Below are positions 8,170-16,326 of a stretch of 35,892 bases of DNA, in pieces (the stretch's first letter is position 1; the number at the start of each line of letters is the position of its first letter). The position numbers and the translations under genes are program-made. The notes under the pieces were generated by a model. The model saw only the letters and a program-made list of their open reading frames with translations. It was not told where the DNA came from and did no database searches. The DNA is from Acidobacteriota bacterium (lineage in GTDB: Bacteria > Acidobacteriota > Terriglobia > Terriglobales > Acidobacteriaceae), in NCBI GenBank assembly GCA_021799405.1, contig JAJZAL010000021.1, positions 1 to 35,892 on the forward strand, written 5' to 3'.

Positions 8170-9005
8170 GCCTGATCTCCATTTCCAAGCCGCTCGATCC
8201 AGCGCCGTCCCCGGAAGCGGGCCCGGTCACGGTGATGCGCAATGTTACCATCGCCTTCGGTGGCCCACCCGTGCTGGAAGATATCAGCTTCTCCGTGGCT
8301 CCGGGCGAGACACGCGTCCTGCTGGGCCCCGCGGGCGTGGGCAAAAGCGTCCTTCTCAAACTCGTCAATGGCTTGCTGCGTCCCGATAGGGGCAGCGTGC
8401 TGCTCTTTGGCGAAGAGATCACGCGCATGCCCGAAGAGCAACTCTTCCCGATCCGGGCCCGCACCGGCATGGTCTTTCAGGAAGGCGCGCTCTTCGATTC
8501 CCTCACCGTTCGCGATAATGTCGCCTACCAACTCATACAGGAGCGCGTCCCGGACGAAGAGATCGACAGCCGCGTACGCGAGGCTCTCAGCTTTGTGGGC
8601 CTGGAAGAGACGTTCAGCCTCTTCCCGGCCAGCCTCTCCGGCGGCATGAAGCGCCGCGTAGCGATCGCCCGCGCGCTGATTCACCACCCTGAGCTGCTGC
8701 TTTACGACTCGCCTACCGCCGGCCTCGACCCGGTCACCTCCACGACCATCATCGAGTTAATCGTCAAGCAGCGTGACTTCTACAACACCCCCGCGCTGTT
8801 GGTCACGCACCGGCTCCAGGATGCCTTTACCATGTGCACGAACCGCTTTGATCCGCAACTCGGCAAGATGGTTCCGCTTCCCAAAGGACAGACCCATTCC
8901 AACACGACGTTCCTGATGCTGGCGGAAGGACGCCTGATCTTCGACGGATCTCTCCACAAACTTCTTCGCAGCGAAGACAGCTTTGTGCGTGAATTTCTCG
9001 AGTAA
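8166..9005 (+). CDS. mlaF: MlaF-family lipid ABC transporter ATPase
   Basis: This 279-residue ABC ATPase powers the partner permease encoded immediately upstream. Motifs in order are Walker A GPAGVGKS, Q-loop and MlaF-like segment VFQEGALFDSLTVRDNVAY, ABC signature LSGGMKRR, Walker B LLLYDSPTAGLDP and the switch His in LVTHR. The GALFDSLTV segment is typical of the MlaF/Ttg2A branch. The ATG overlaps the permease stop in an ATGA arrangement. The C-terminal 60 residues include an insertion after the His switch (MCTNRFDPQLGKMVPLPKGQ) before LMLAEGRLIFDG; it looks like a lineage extension and its role is unknown. It converges with the DUF2784 gene 27 nt away. Confidence 0.92.
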   Translation: MSLISISKPLDPAPSPEAGPVTVMRNVTIAFGGPPVLEDISFSVAPGETRVLLGPAGVGKSVLLKLVNGLLRPDRGSVLLFGEEITRMPEEQLFPIRARTGMVFQEGALFDSLTVRDNVAYQLIQERVPDEEIDSRVREALSFVGLEETFSLFPASLSGGMKRRVAIARALIHHPELLLYDSPTAGLDPVTSTTIIELIVKQRDFYNTPALLVTHRLQDAFTMCTNRFDPQLGKMVPLPKGQTHSNTTFLMLAEGRLIFDGSLHKLLRSEDSFVREFLE

Positions 9006-9032
9006 GCACTCCTTGCGCGATGGTCTGCGCCG

Positions 9033-9392
9033 TTATGCGCGCCGCAAGGCGCGGACGAGCCGCCAGCCATACACACCAAGGTTCGCGGCGCAGACTGCTA
9101 CGCCCGCGCTCGCCACCACCCATCCCGGAAAATTGGGGTACAGGATCGCATCCAGGTAGTGAAGCAGGAAGCTGCCCTGATACGCCGCTACACCCGCTCT
9201 GGTTTCAAAGTAGACCTCCGCCATAGTCAGCGGGCATGGCCACGGGCCCACCTCCGCCATGATTCCCCAGAGCAGCGCAACAACGTGCAGCACGCTCCAA
9301 ACCGGCCGCCCGCGCGTCCACACAGCACCGACGATCACCAGCCCCAGCCAGGCCAGGTGAATCGTCACGATAACGGCCGCAATCAGAATCAT
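9033..9392 (-). CDS. DUF2784 small membrane protein
   Basis: This 119-residue protein has about three hydrophobic helices: an N-terminal one, one around WSVLHVVALLWGIMAEV, and one around FPGWVVASAGVAVCAANLGVYG. The central WPCPLTMAEVYFETRAG and a nearby YQGSFLLHYLD match the conserved core I associate with DUF2784. Function of the family is unknown. The start at 9392 has only a weak purine stretch upstream. It lies tail to tail with the mlaF-like gene and points away from it, so no operon link is shown. Confidence 0.8.
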   Translation of the reverse strand: MILIAAVIVTIHLAWLGLVIVGAVWTRGRPVWSVLHVVALLWGIMAEVGPWPCPLTMAEVYFETRAGVAAYQGSFLLHYLDAILYPNFPGWVVASAGVAVCAANLGVYGWRLVRALRRA

Positions 9393-9618
9393 GCGTCAGG
9401 CGCCTTGCCTCATCCTACCGTGTTGCATCTCTGCCCCGGCGTGAGAACACGGCAAGACCGGCTGCAACCTATACTCGGCCGCTCCCTGATGCGGCAGGCG
9501 GGCGCTCGCTCGCGCGGCTTTCGGTAGCGAGCCGGGCTCACCAAAAAACACTGTTCCGCAAATGAGTCCAGCCGTGCTAGACTTCGCCTGCCGAATTTCG
9601 CTGTATTCCGGAGGCATT

Positions 9619-11046
9619 ATGACGAGCCAGCCTTCCGCCGCCGCTCCGCTCACTCCCTTCACGCGGCGAAGCTTTCTGAAAGCGGCGGGAGCCGCGGCTA
9701 TCCTGCCTGCCCGAGCCTGGGCGCGATCAGGCCGTCCTCCCGCCTCTGACCGCATTACGCTGGGCGTCATCGGCTGGGGCATGATGGGGCCGAGCAACAC
9801 CAAGGTCTTTCTCGCGCAAAATGATTGCCAGGTGGTCGCCGCCTGCGACCTCGACAAGAACCACCTTCAGGCCGCCGTGGACACGGTCAATACTCACTAC
9901 GGCAACACGGATTGCAAGGCTTACCATGACTATCGCGAACTTCTGGCCCGCGACGACATCGACGCGGTGATGATTGCCGTACCGGACCATTGGCACGCGC
10001 TGGTCGCGATTGAAGCAGCGAACCGCAAGAAAGATATCTACAGCGAGAAGCCGCTGGCTCACACGATTGCCGAGCAGCAGGCCATCGTCAAAGCCGTGGA
10101 GCGCAATGGCAACATCTGGCAGACTGGATCCTGGCAGCGCTCAGTCCCAAATTTTCACAAAGCGGCGGAGATCGTCCGCAACGGCCTTATCGGAAACGTC
10201 TACCGCGTCGAGGTCGGCCTGCCGGCTGGCCATCACGACTTTGCCGGCACCGAACCCGAGTTGGTGGCCAGGCTGGCCCAGTTGCCCGGCAAGATCACCG
10301 ACCCAAGCCTCATCGTTCCTGGAACACCCGCCTGGAACCTTGCCGTCTCTGATCCGCCGCCCGAACTCGACTACAACATGTGGATCGGCCCCTCGAAGAT
10401 GGAGCCGTACATCAGGGCGCGCGTCCATCGCAACTGGCGCTGGAACTACAACACCGGCGGCGGCCAGTTGATGGACTGGATCGGCCACCACGGCGACATC
10501 GCCCACTGGGGCCTCGGCTTCGACCGTACCGGCCCGTCCGAGGTTGAAGGGCGCGGCGAACTGCCGCCCGCCGATGCTCTCTGGAATACAGCGTCGATCT
10601 ACCACATCGAATGCGCGTACCGTAAGGAGGTCACTGGCTATCCGTGCGACGTTCGCATGACCATTGCCGGCGGCTCGCGCGCCATCACCTCGGGCACAAA
10701 GTGGATCGGCTCCGACGGCTGGGTGTGGGTTGACCGCGGCGGCTTCGACGCCTCGAACCAGGACTGGGTCAAGATGGATCAACTGCCCGAAGAACTCCGC
10801 AAGATCAAACTCTATGAATCTTCAGAGCATCGGCGCAACTTCCTCGACTCCGTCAAATCGCGCAAACCCACCATCACTCCCGTCGAAACCGCGCACCACT
10901 CGACGATTCCCGGCCATCTCGGGCTGATCTCCATGCTTGTCGGCCACAAAATCCAATGGAATGTGGCGGAAGAAACGATTGCGAATGACAGCGAGGCCAG
11001 CCAGTTGCTCACGCGCCCCTATCGTCCGCCCTGGCATCTGGCCTGA
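9619..11046 (+). CDS. Tat-signal Gfo/Idh/MocA-family oxidoreductase or NAD-dependent glycosidase relative
   Basis: The 475-residue protein starts with a twin-arginine signal (TRRSFLKAAG then a short Ala-rich stretch). A Rossmann NAD(P)-binding motif (LGVIGWGMMG) follows, then the family motif YSEKPLAHTIAE with the Lys-Pro pair, and a C-terminal alpha/beta substrate domain including GGGQLMDWIGHHGDIAHWGLG. The start at 9619 is chosen because GGAGG lies 4 nt upstream; the longer frame from 9562 has no site and would bury the Tat signal. Members oxidise or reduce sugars and inositols, and some Tat-carrying relatives (GH109 and similar families) are NAD-dependent glycosidases. Which applies here cannot be told from sequence alone. 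Export with bound cofactor fits the Tat route. Confidence 0.85.
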   Translation: MTSQPSAAAPLTPFTRRSFLKAAGAAAILPARAWARSGRPPASDRITLGVIGWGMMGPSNTKVFLAQNDCQVVAACDLDKNHLQAAVDTVNTHYGNTDCKAYHDYRELLARDDIDAVMIAVPDHWHALVAIEAANRKKDIYSEKPLAHTIAEQQAIVKAVERNGNIWQTGSWQRSVPNFHKAAEIVRNGLIGNVYRVEVGLPAGHHDFAGTEPELVARLAQLPGKITDPSLIVPGTPAWNLAVSDPPPELDYNMWIGPSKMEPYIRARVHRNWRWNYNTGGGQLMDWIGHHGDIAHWGLGFDRTGPSEVEGRGELPPADALWNTASIYHIECAYRKEVTGYPCDVRMTIAGGSRAITSGTKWIGSDGWVWVDRGGFDASNQDWVKMDQLPEELRKIKLYESSEHRRNFLDSVKSRKPTITPVETAHHSTIPGHLGLISMLVGHKIQWNVAEETIANDSEASQLLTRPYRPPWHLA

Positions 11047-11115
11047 ATAGCAACCGCACTCCACGGCCGCTCCTCGCGGTGGACACGTTCAAGGCTGAAC
11101 TGGTATCCACAAGAT

Positions 11116-12564
11116 ATGAGCCTGCGGCAATTGCGAACGTTGGTCATGCTTGCGCTGGCGCTGCTGATGCCGTGGGAACGCCGCGCGTCCGCGTATACAC
11201 TGATGACCCACGAGCAGCTCATTGATCTTACCTGGCAGGATTCTTTTGTTCCTCTACTACTTAGCCGCTACCCGGGGCTGACCCCTGCGGAGTTGGAAGA
11301 AGCCCGCGCCTACGCATACGGCGGCTGCGTCATCCAGGACATCGGCTATTATCCCTTCGGCGACCGTTCGTTCTCTAACCTCACCCATTATGTGCGTTCA
11401 GGGGATTTTGTCGTCAACCTCTTCCGCAACGCCACCAATGCCGATGAGTTAGCCTTTGCCGCGGGCGCGCTCTCCCACTACATAGGCGACTCGATCGGAC
11501 ATCCACTGGCAACAAATCTTGCGGTCCCCGTCGAATTCCCGGGCTTGCGCCGCAAATACGGCCGCGTGGTCAATTATGCCGAGGGGGAAGATCAGCATGT
11601 ACAGGTCGAGTTCGCCTTTGACATCGACGAAATCAGCCAGCATCACATCGCGCCGCTTCTCTACCTTCACCACGTCGGGCTGAAGGTTCCGGTGAAGCAA
11701 CTCGCGCTGGCCTACTATCAAACCTACGGATTAAGCGGTGAATTTGCTCCGCAGCGCCGCCGCTTCAGTGTTCGCGAATACCGCTTCGTTGTGCACAGAT
11801 TCATACCGCGTATCGCATATGCAACCACCCTGCTCCATCGCCACCATGAGCCGCCTGAGCCCGTCACGCCCGAGGCCGCGGAAATCGAAAGCGAAATTGC
11901 GGCGGCGGCCGCTCGGGACAACTGGCAATACTACCGCCGCGAACCCGGCATCGGAACCTATGCTCTGGCCGGTCTGCTCTTTATCCTGCCCAAGATCGGC
12001 CCGCTGAGGATGGTTGATGTCAAAGGCCCGACGGCGGATACGGACGCATTCTATATGCATAGCCTGGCGATGTCAGTTGCGGCACTGCGCCGGAGACTCG
12101 CCGGTTTTACCCCACCGCCCGGATCGGCGGCAACAGCGGCAAATGCCTCCACGGCTGGTGAACAATCGGAGTCTGCGGCTTCCATGGCCGCACTTCTCCC
12201 TGCGAGCTATCCATCTGACCCGGCCGGATCGCGCCACCTGCTCCGGCTACTTCACCCGCTGCCCAATCGCGACCTCGACACCGGTTATGTCGTCAAGCCG
12301 GGTGGATATCCGCTCACTGACAAGACATACGCCCGGCTCTTGCATCGCCTCACGCGCCGCCCCAACCGTCCCATTCCGCCGGGAATCAAACGCGACATTC
12401 AGGCATACTACGCGAATCCCAATGCGCCGATTACAACAAAAAAGAATCCCAAGAGATGGGCGCAAGTACAGGCCGATCTGACGACACTCGCCAAAATGCG
12501 CACCAGCACCGAGCCTGAGCCATATCCCACCTACGGCGACTATACAGAAGGAAGCACGCAATAA
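11116..12564 (+). CDS. Secreted zinc-dependent phospholipase C-like protein
   Basis: The 482-residue protein carries an N-terminal signal peptide (hydrophobic LVMLALALLMPW, Ala-Ser-Ala near residue 26). It then has the pattern of the zinc-dependent phospholipase C/S1-P1 nuclease fold: an early His in MTHEQLID, Asp in VIQDIGYYPFGD, His in NLTHYV, and the metal-binding run GALSHYIGDSIGHPLA. The first 200 residues hold the enzyme-like domain. The C-terminal half contains an Ala/Ser-rich low-complexity linker (about residues 335-360) and a segment with no match I recognise. Members hydrolyse phospholipids, but many proteins with this domain are untested. There is no strong ribosome binding site before the ATG. 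The following acyl-CoA dehydrogenase gene starts 117 nt downstream. Confidence 0.78.
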   Translation: MSLRQLRTLVMLALALLMPWERRASAYTLMTHEQLIDLTWQDSFVPLLLSRYPGLTPAELEEARAYAYGGCVIQDIGYYPFGDRSFSNLTHYVRSGDFVVNLFRNATNADELAFAAGALSHYIGDSIGHPLATNLAVPVEFPGLRRKYGRVVNYAEGEDQHVQVEFAFDIDEISQHHIAPLLYLHHVGLKVPVKQLALAYYQTYGLSGEFAPQRRRFSVREYRFVVHRFIPRIAYATTLLHRHHEPPEPVTPEAAEIESEIAAAAARDNWQYYRREPGIGTYALAGLLFILPKIGPLRMVDVKGPTADTDAFYMHSLAMSVAALRRRLAGFTPPPGSAATAANASTAGEQSESAASMAALLPASYPSDPAGSRHLLRLLHPLPNRDLDTGYVVKPGGYPLTDKTYARLLHRLTRRPNRPIPPGIKRDIQAYYANPNAPITTKKNPKRWAQVQADLTTLAKMRTSTEPEPYPTYGDYTEGSTQ

Positions 12565-12681
12565 GAGCGGCTTATTCTCGTCCATTACGCCGTGATGATA
12601 GACCGTCACTGAGTGGATGCCCACCCCCTGAGTCTGCTAGCCTTGCTGTTTCGGGTCAATACAGAAACGGCAGGTGTTCTT

Positions 12682-13869
12682 ATGGCCTTCAAATTCCAGG
12701 GCTTCGATTTTCTTCATCTTGATTCCAGCTTTTCTGAAGATGAACTGCTGGTCCGCCGCACCGCCCGCGACTTTGTCGAAGACAACCTGATTCCCATCAT
12801 CGAAGACTGCTTCCGCGAGGGCCGTTTTCCTCGCGAGTTGGTGCCCATAATGGGCGAACTGGGTTTTTACGGCGCCAATCTCCAGGGCTACGGCTGTGCC
12901 GGCATGTCCAATGTGGAGTACGGGCTGGTGATGCAGGAACTGGAGCGCGGCGACTCCGGCCTGCGCAGCTTTGTCAGCGTGCAATCGGCGCTGGTCATGT
13001 ATCCCATCTACACCTTCGGCTCTGACGAGCAAAAGAATCGCTGGCTCCCTGCTCTTGCGACGGGCGAAAAACTCGGCTGCTTTGGCCTGACCGAACCCGG
13101 ATTCGGATCCAATCCGGGCGGCATGACCACGCGCGCCAGCCGCTCGGGGGATGAGTACATACTTAACGGCGAAAAGATGTGGATCACCTCCGGCGAAATC
13201 GCCGATGTCGCCGTGATCTGGGCCAAGCTCGACGGCGAAGGCGAAGGAAGCGACGCGGTCCGCGGGTTCCTCGTCGAAACCGGCCGCCCGGGCTTTTCCG
13301 CGCATGGCGTCCACGGCAAGTGGAGCCTGCGCGCCTCCGTCACCAGCGGCCTCACGCTCCAGGATGTGCGCGTCCCCGCCGCCAACCTGCTGCCCGGCGC
13401 CACCAGCCTGAAGGCCGCGCTGATGTGCCTCAACCAGGCTCGCTATGGCATTAGCTGGGGCGCCATCGGCGCAGCCATGTCGTGCTACGACACGGCGCTC
13501 CAATACGCCAAAGCCAGAAAACAATTTCACAATCTGCCCATCGCCGGTCACCAGATCGTACAGGAAAAGCTTGTCTGGATGGCCAGCGAAATCTCCAAAG
13601 CGCAGTTGCTCTCGCTTCATGTCGGCCGCCTCAAGGACGCGGATGCGGCAGGCCACCAGCACATTTCGATGGCCAAGCGCAACAACGTGTGGATGGCCCT
13701 GGAATGCGCGCGGCTGGCCCGCGACATCCTCGGCGCCAACGGCATCACGGAAGACTACCCCATCATGCGCCACATGATGAACCTGGAATCGGTGAAGACC
13801 TACGAGGGCACGCACGACATCCACACCCTCATCCTCGGACAGCATCTCACGGGGATTGCGGCGTATTGA
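12682..13869 (+). CDS. gcdH: Glutaryl-CoA dehydrogenase (acyl-CoA dehydrogenase family)
   Basis: This 395-residue FAD enzyme should convert glutaryl-CoA to crotonyl-CoA with decarboxylation, in lysine and tryptophan breakdown. The assignment within the acyl-CoA dehydrogenase family rests on LERGDSGLRSFVSVQSALVM, which keeps the Arg that binds the glutaryl carboxylate in known enzymes, and on the C-terminal YEGTHDIHTLILG holding the catalytic Glu (about residue 375). CFGLTEPGFGSNPGGM and MWITSG are the usual flavin and substrate loops. The start at 12682 has AGGTG 6 nt upstream; the ATG at 12613 would add an unconserved leader. No lysine-degradation partner genes lie in the window, so the pathway role is inferred from the family. 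Confidence 0.85.
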   Translation: MAFKFQGFDFLHLDSSFSEDELLVRRTARDFVEDNLIPIIEDCFREGRFPRELVPIMGELGFYGANLQGYGCAGMSNVEYGLVMQELERGDSGLRSFVSVQSALVMYPIYTFGSDEQKNRWLPALATGEKLGCFGLTEPGFGSNPGGMTTRASRSGDEYILNGEKMWITSGEIADVAVIWAKLDGEGEGSDAVRGFLVETGRPGFSAHGVHGKWSLRASVTSGLTLQDVRVPAANLLPGATSLKAALMCLNQARYGISWGAIGAAMSCYDTALQYAKARKQFHNLPIAGHQIVQEKLVWMASEISKAQLLSLHVGRLKDADAAGHQHISMAKRNNVWMALECARLARDILGANGITEDYPIMRHMMNLESVKTYEGTHDIHTLILGQHLTGIAAY

Positions 13870-13972
13870 GAGGTCACATCCCAGGCAAAGCTACATGAAG
13901 CGCATCTTCTGCGATTTCTTCTCAATGAAAGAGCACACGGCGGCGTGGTCAGGGTCCTGCAAGAGTCATCTC

Positions 13973-15160
13973 TTACGCGCCGAGCTTCCGTGGGAGCGGC
14001 CGCGAACGCAGATTCACCAGAATTCGGGGAGAAGCCTCATCAGGAGACTTGAAGACGATTGCGCTGCTGCGCGAACCGTCATCCTGTACCCATGCCAGGC
14101 TTCCGTTGTGGGCAGCAGACAGTCCTCGCCGGGTTGCGACCGTCTTGCCGGTGATGCTCGTGACAGGCCTGCCGGAGATAGGGACGCAGAAAATCGGCCT
14201 GTTCGCCGCATCTCTGGCGAGCAACACCAGAGACCAGCTATCCGGCAGCCAGGCAAACTCTGTGATGGAACCGCCAATCTGAGGTGTAACGGAAACCGCT
14301 ACTCCCCCGTTCGCAGGAACGACAAACACCGTTTGCGCCTTCGAATCGTCTCCACTCAGGAACGCAATCCAATTTCCGTCCGGCGACCAGAGCGGCAGCC
14401 GTTTGTCGCTGCTATCGCTTGTCAGCGCGGTCTTGCTGCCCGTTGCCAGATCAATTAGATTCAGGTTGCTTGAGCTGATCCGTGGACCTGTGGCCTTGGT
14501 GGACGCGCAAACAATCCTATGCCCATCCGGCGACCAGGCAGGATTGAAGTAAACTGCGCCATCGTGAGTGAGCCGCCGGAGAGCCCTGGTTGCAACATTC
14601 ACAATGAACAGTTGGTTGACCATCGCTTGAGGCGGCGCATGGGCGCTGGCGGCTGAGCGGACCGCGGCCTTTGCCTGGGAAGTGAATACGATCTTCTCTC
14701 CGTCAGGGGACCAACTGAAGCGCAGCGGATCGGCAATCCAATGCGTCATGCGTACCACCGGAGCAGGACGGATGCCTCCGGTAAGGTTTGTGATCTGCTT
14801 CGCGCGCAGCGTCGCAAGATCCATAACCCACAGCTGACGGCTGCCGGAATTCTGCGCATAGTATGCCAGACGCTTCCCGTGGGGCGACCATACAGGCATA
14901 CTCCCTCTTGCCAGCGGCTCGGATCTGCCTGAAACGCCGGTGGAAACCAGCCAAAGCTGACCGGCCGAACAGTAGACAAGCTCATCCCCGGCTGGGGAAA
15001 TTTGCACGTACTCCAGCCCCCTCAGGCTGCGAAGATCATCCTGAGATCTCGCGCACCGGGGCAGCGCGAGGAGGAACGCGCAAATTAACAGACAGACGAC
15101 CACGCATGAACGCGCACTGATTGAGATATCCTTACTCCCTGCGGACTCGATCGCACGCAT
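13973..15160 (-). CDS. Secreted PD40/TolB-like beta-propeller, probably a peptidase propeller without its hydrolase domain
   Basis: The 395-residue protein has a signal peptide (CVVVCLLICAFLLALP, processing near ARSQ) and repeated PD40 propeller strands: MPVWSPHGKRLAYY, FSWSPDGEKIVFTS, PAWSPDGHRIVCAS, PLWSPDGNWIAFLS and FAWLPDSWSLVLLA. Such propellers occur in TolB and as the N-terminal half of S9 prolyl-oligopeptidase-like enzymes. The end of this protein (SSAIVFKSPDEASPRILVNL) resembles the junction just before an S9 hydrolase domain, but the frame stops 12 residues later, and only 103 nt separate it from the convergent gcdH stop, so no hydrolase is encoded. It starts 14 nt after the mqnE stop, with AGGAG 11 nt upstream of the ATG. 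It may be a functional binding propeller or a truncated peptidase. Confidence 0.75.
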   Translation of the reverse strand: MRAIESAGSKDISISARSCVVVCLLICAFLLALPRCARSQDDLRSLRGLEYVQISPAGDELVYCSAGQLWLVSTGVSGRSEPLARGSMPVWSPHGKRLAYYAQNSGSRQLWVMDLATLRAKQITNLTGGIRPAPVVRMTHWIADPLRFSWSPDGEKIVFTSQAKAAVRSAASAHAPPQAMVNQLFIVNVATRALRRLTHDGAVYFNPAWSPDGHRIVCASTKATGPRISSSNLNLIDLATGSKTALTSDSSDKRLPLWSPDGNWIAFLSGDDSKAQTVFVVPANGGVAVSVTPQIGGSITEFAWLPDSWSLVLLARDAANRPIFCVPISGRPVTSITGKTVATRRGLSAAHNGSLAWVQDDGSRSSAIVFKSPDEASPRILVNLRSRPLPRKLGA

Positions 15161-15174
15161 CGCAACTCAAGCTC

Positions 15175-16326
15175 CTAGACCGTCACCACAAAGCTATTTT
15201 CAGTTCGCGTCACCGCATGATACAAAGTGTCCCTTTCGACGGGAACTCGCCCCGCCTCTGCAATCAGACGGCACAACTCCTTGCGTGTCATCCCCTGCGG
15301 CGTCGTCGCTCCAGCGTCATGGTAGATCTTTTCCTCGATCACTGTTCCGTCCAGGTCATCCGCTCCGAACCGCAGCGCAATTTGCGCGATCTTCGGCGTC
15401 AGCATCTGCCAATATGCTTTGATGTGCGCAAAGTTGTCCAGGAGCAGCCGGCTCACGGCAATCTGCCGGATATCGGTCAGCCCGGTCGTCACCGGCAGGT
15501 GGTCGAGCGGCGTGTTCTCCGGGTGAAAGGCCAGCGGGATAAAAGTCTGGAACCCGCCTGTTTCGTCCTGCAGGGCGCGCAGCCGGAGCAGGTGGTCCAC
15601 GCGGTCCGCATCGTTTTCGATATGGCCATAGAGCATCGTCGCATTGGTCTTGAAGCCCAGCTTGTGGGCCAGCCGCGCCGTCTCCAGCCACTCCTCGCCG
15701 TCGATCTTGTGGTCGCAGATGATCGACCGCACCCGCGCCGAGAAAATCTCCGCGCCGCCGCCCGGCATCGAATCCACACCCGCCTCGCGCAGCTTCATCA
15801 GCGTCTGCTCAATGGTGAGCTTGGCCCGTCGTGCCAGATAGGCCACCTCGACCATGGTGAAGGCTTTGATGTGCACCTTGGGAAAGCGCTGCTTAAGGCC
15901 ACGCACCAGATCGAGAAAATACTCCAGCGGCAAATCCGGATGCAGACCGCCTACGATGTGGAACTCGGTCACCGCTTCCGAATAGCCTGAGGCCGCCGTC
16001 GCCCACGCCTCTTCAAGCGCCATCGTGTAGCCGTGCGGGTCGCCCTTCTTGCGTCCGAAAGCGCATAGCTTGCAGGCAGCTACGCACACATTGGTGGGAT
16101 TGATATGGCGATTGACGTTGAAATAAGTCAAGTCGCCGTGGAGGCGCTCGCGGACATGGTTGGCAAGCCAGCCGACAGCCAACACATCCTGTGAGCCGTA
16201 AAGCGCCAGCCCGTCGTTGAAGTCGAGCCGTTCGCCCGCCAGAACCTTGGCCGCTATCGGCTCCAGGCGCGGGTCGTAACTCCGGAAAGAGGACTGAAGG
16301 TGGGATTCCCGAATCTCAGCGCTCAT
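15175..16326 (-). CDS. mqnE: Aminofutalosine synthase, radical SAM
   Basis: This 383-residue enzyme belongs to the futalosine route of menaquinone synthesis, where it joins the chorismate-derived enolpyruvyl benzoate to S-adenosylmethionine to form aminofutalosine. The radical SAM cluster motif is CVAACKLC (C81, C85, C88), preceded by RHINPTNV, which is typical of MqnE/MqnC. MPGGGAEIF and AFHPENTPLDHLP are further MqnE-like blocks. The start at 16326 (MSAEIRE) is preferred; the upstream extension to 16410 would run far into the preceding gene. Even so, the first 11 nt overlap the end of the Asp-box gene, so the two are probably co-transcribed. No other mqn gene is in the window. Confidence 0.9.
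   Translation of the reverse strand: MSAEIRESHLQSSFRSYDPRLEPIAAKVLAGERLDFNDGLALYGSQDVLAVGWLANHVRERLHGDLTYFNVNRHINPTNVCVAACKLCAFGRKKGDPHGYTMALEEAWATAASGYSEAVTEFHIVGGLHPDLPLEYFLDLVRGLKQRFPKVHIKAFTMVEVAYLARRAKLTIEQTLMKLREAGVDSMPGGGAEIFSARVRSIICDHKIDGEEWLETARLAHKLGFKTNATMLYGHIENDADRVDHLLRLRALQDETGGFQTFIPLAFHPENTPLDHLPVTTGLTDIRQIAVSRLLLDNFAHIKAYWQMLTPKIAQIALRFGADDLDGTVIEEKIYHDAGATTPQGMTRKELCRLIAEAGRVPVERDTLYHAVTRTENSFVVTV

Noticed and set aside
12560..12576. Small hairpin AATAAG-AGCGG-CTTATT across the stop of the zinc PLC-like gene
   Set aside because: The stem is only 6 bp, AT-rich and not followed by a T-run, so it is too weak to call a terminator.
12637..13845. Minus-strand open frame of 402 codons antisense to gcdH
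   Set aside because: It mirrors the gcdH codons closely and shows no family match; the plus-strand protein is unmistakable.
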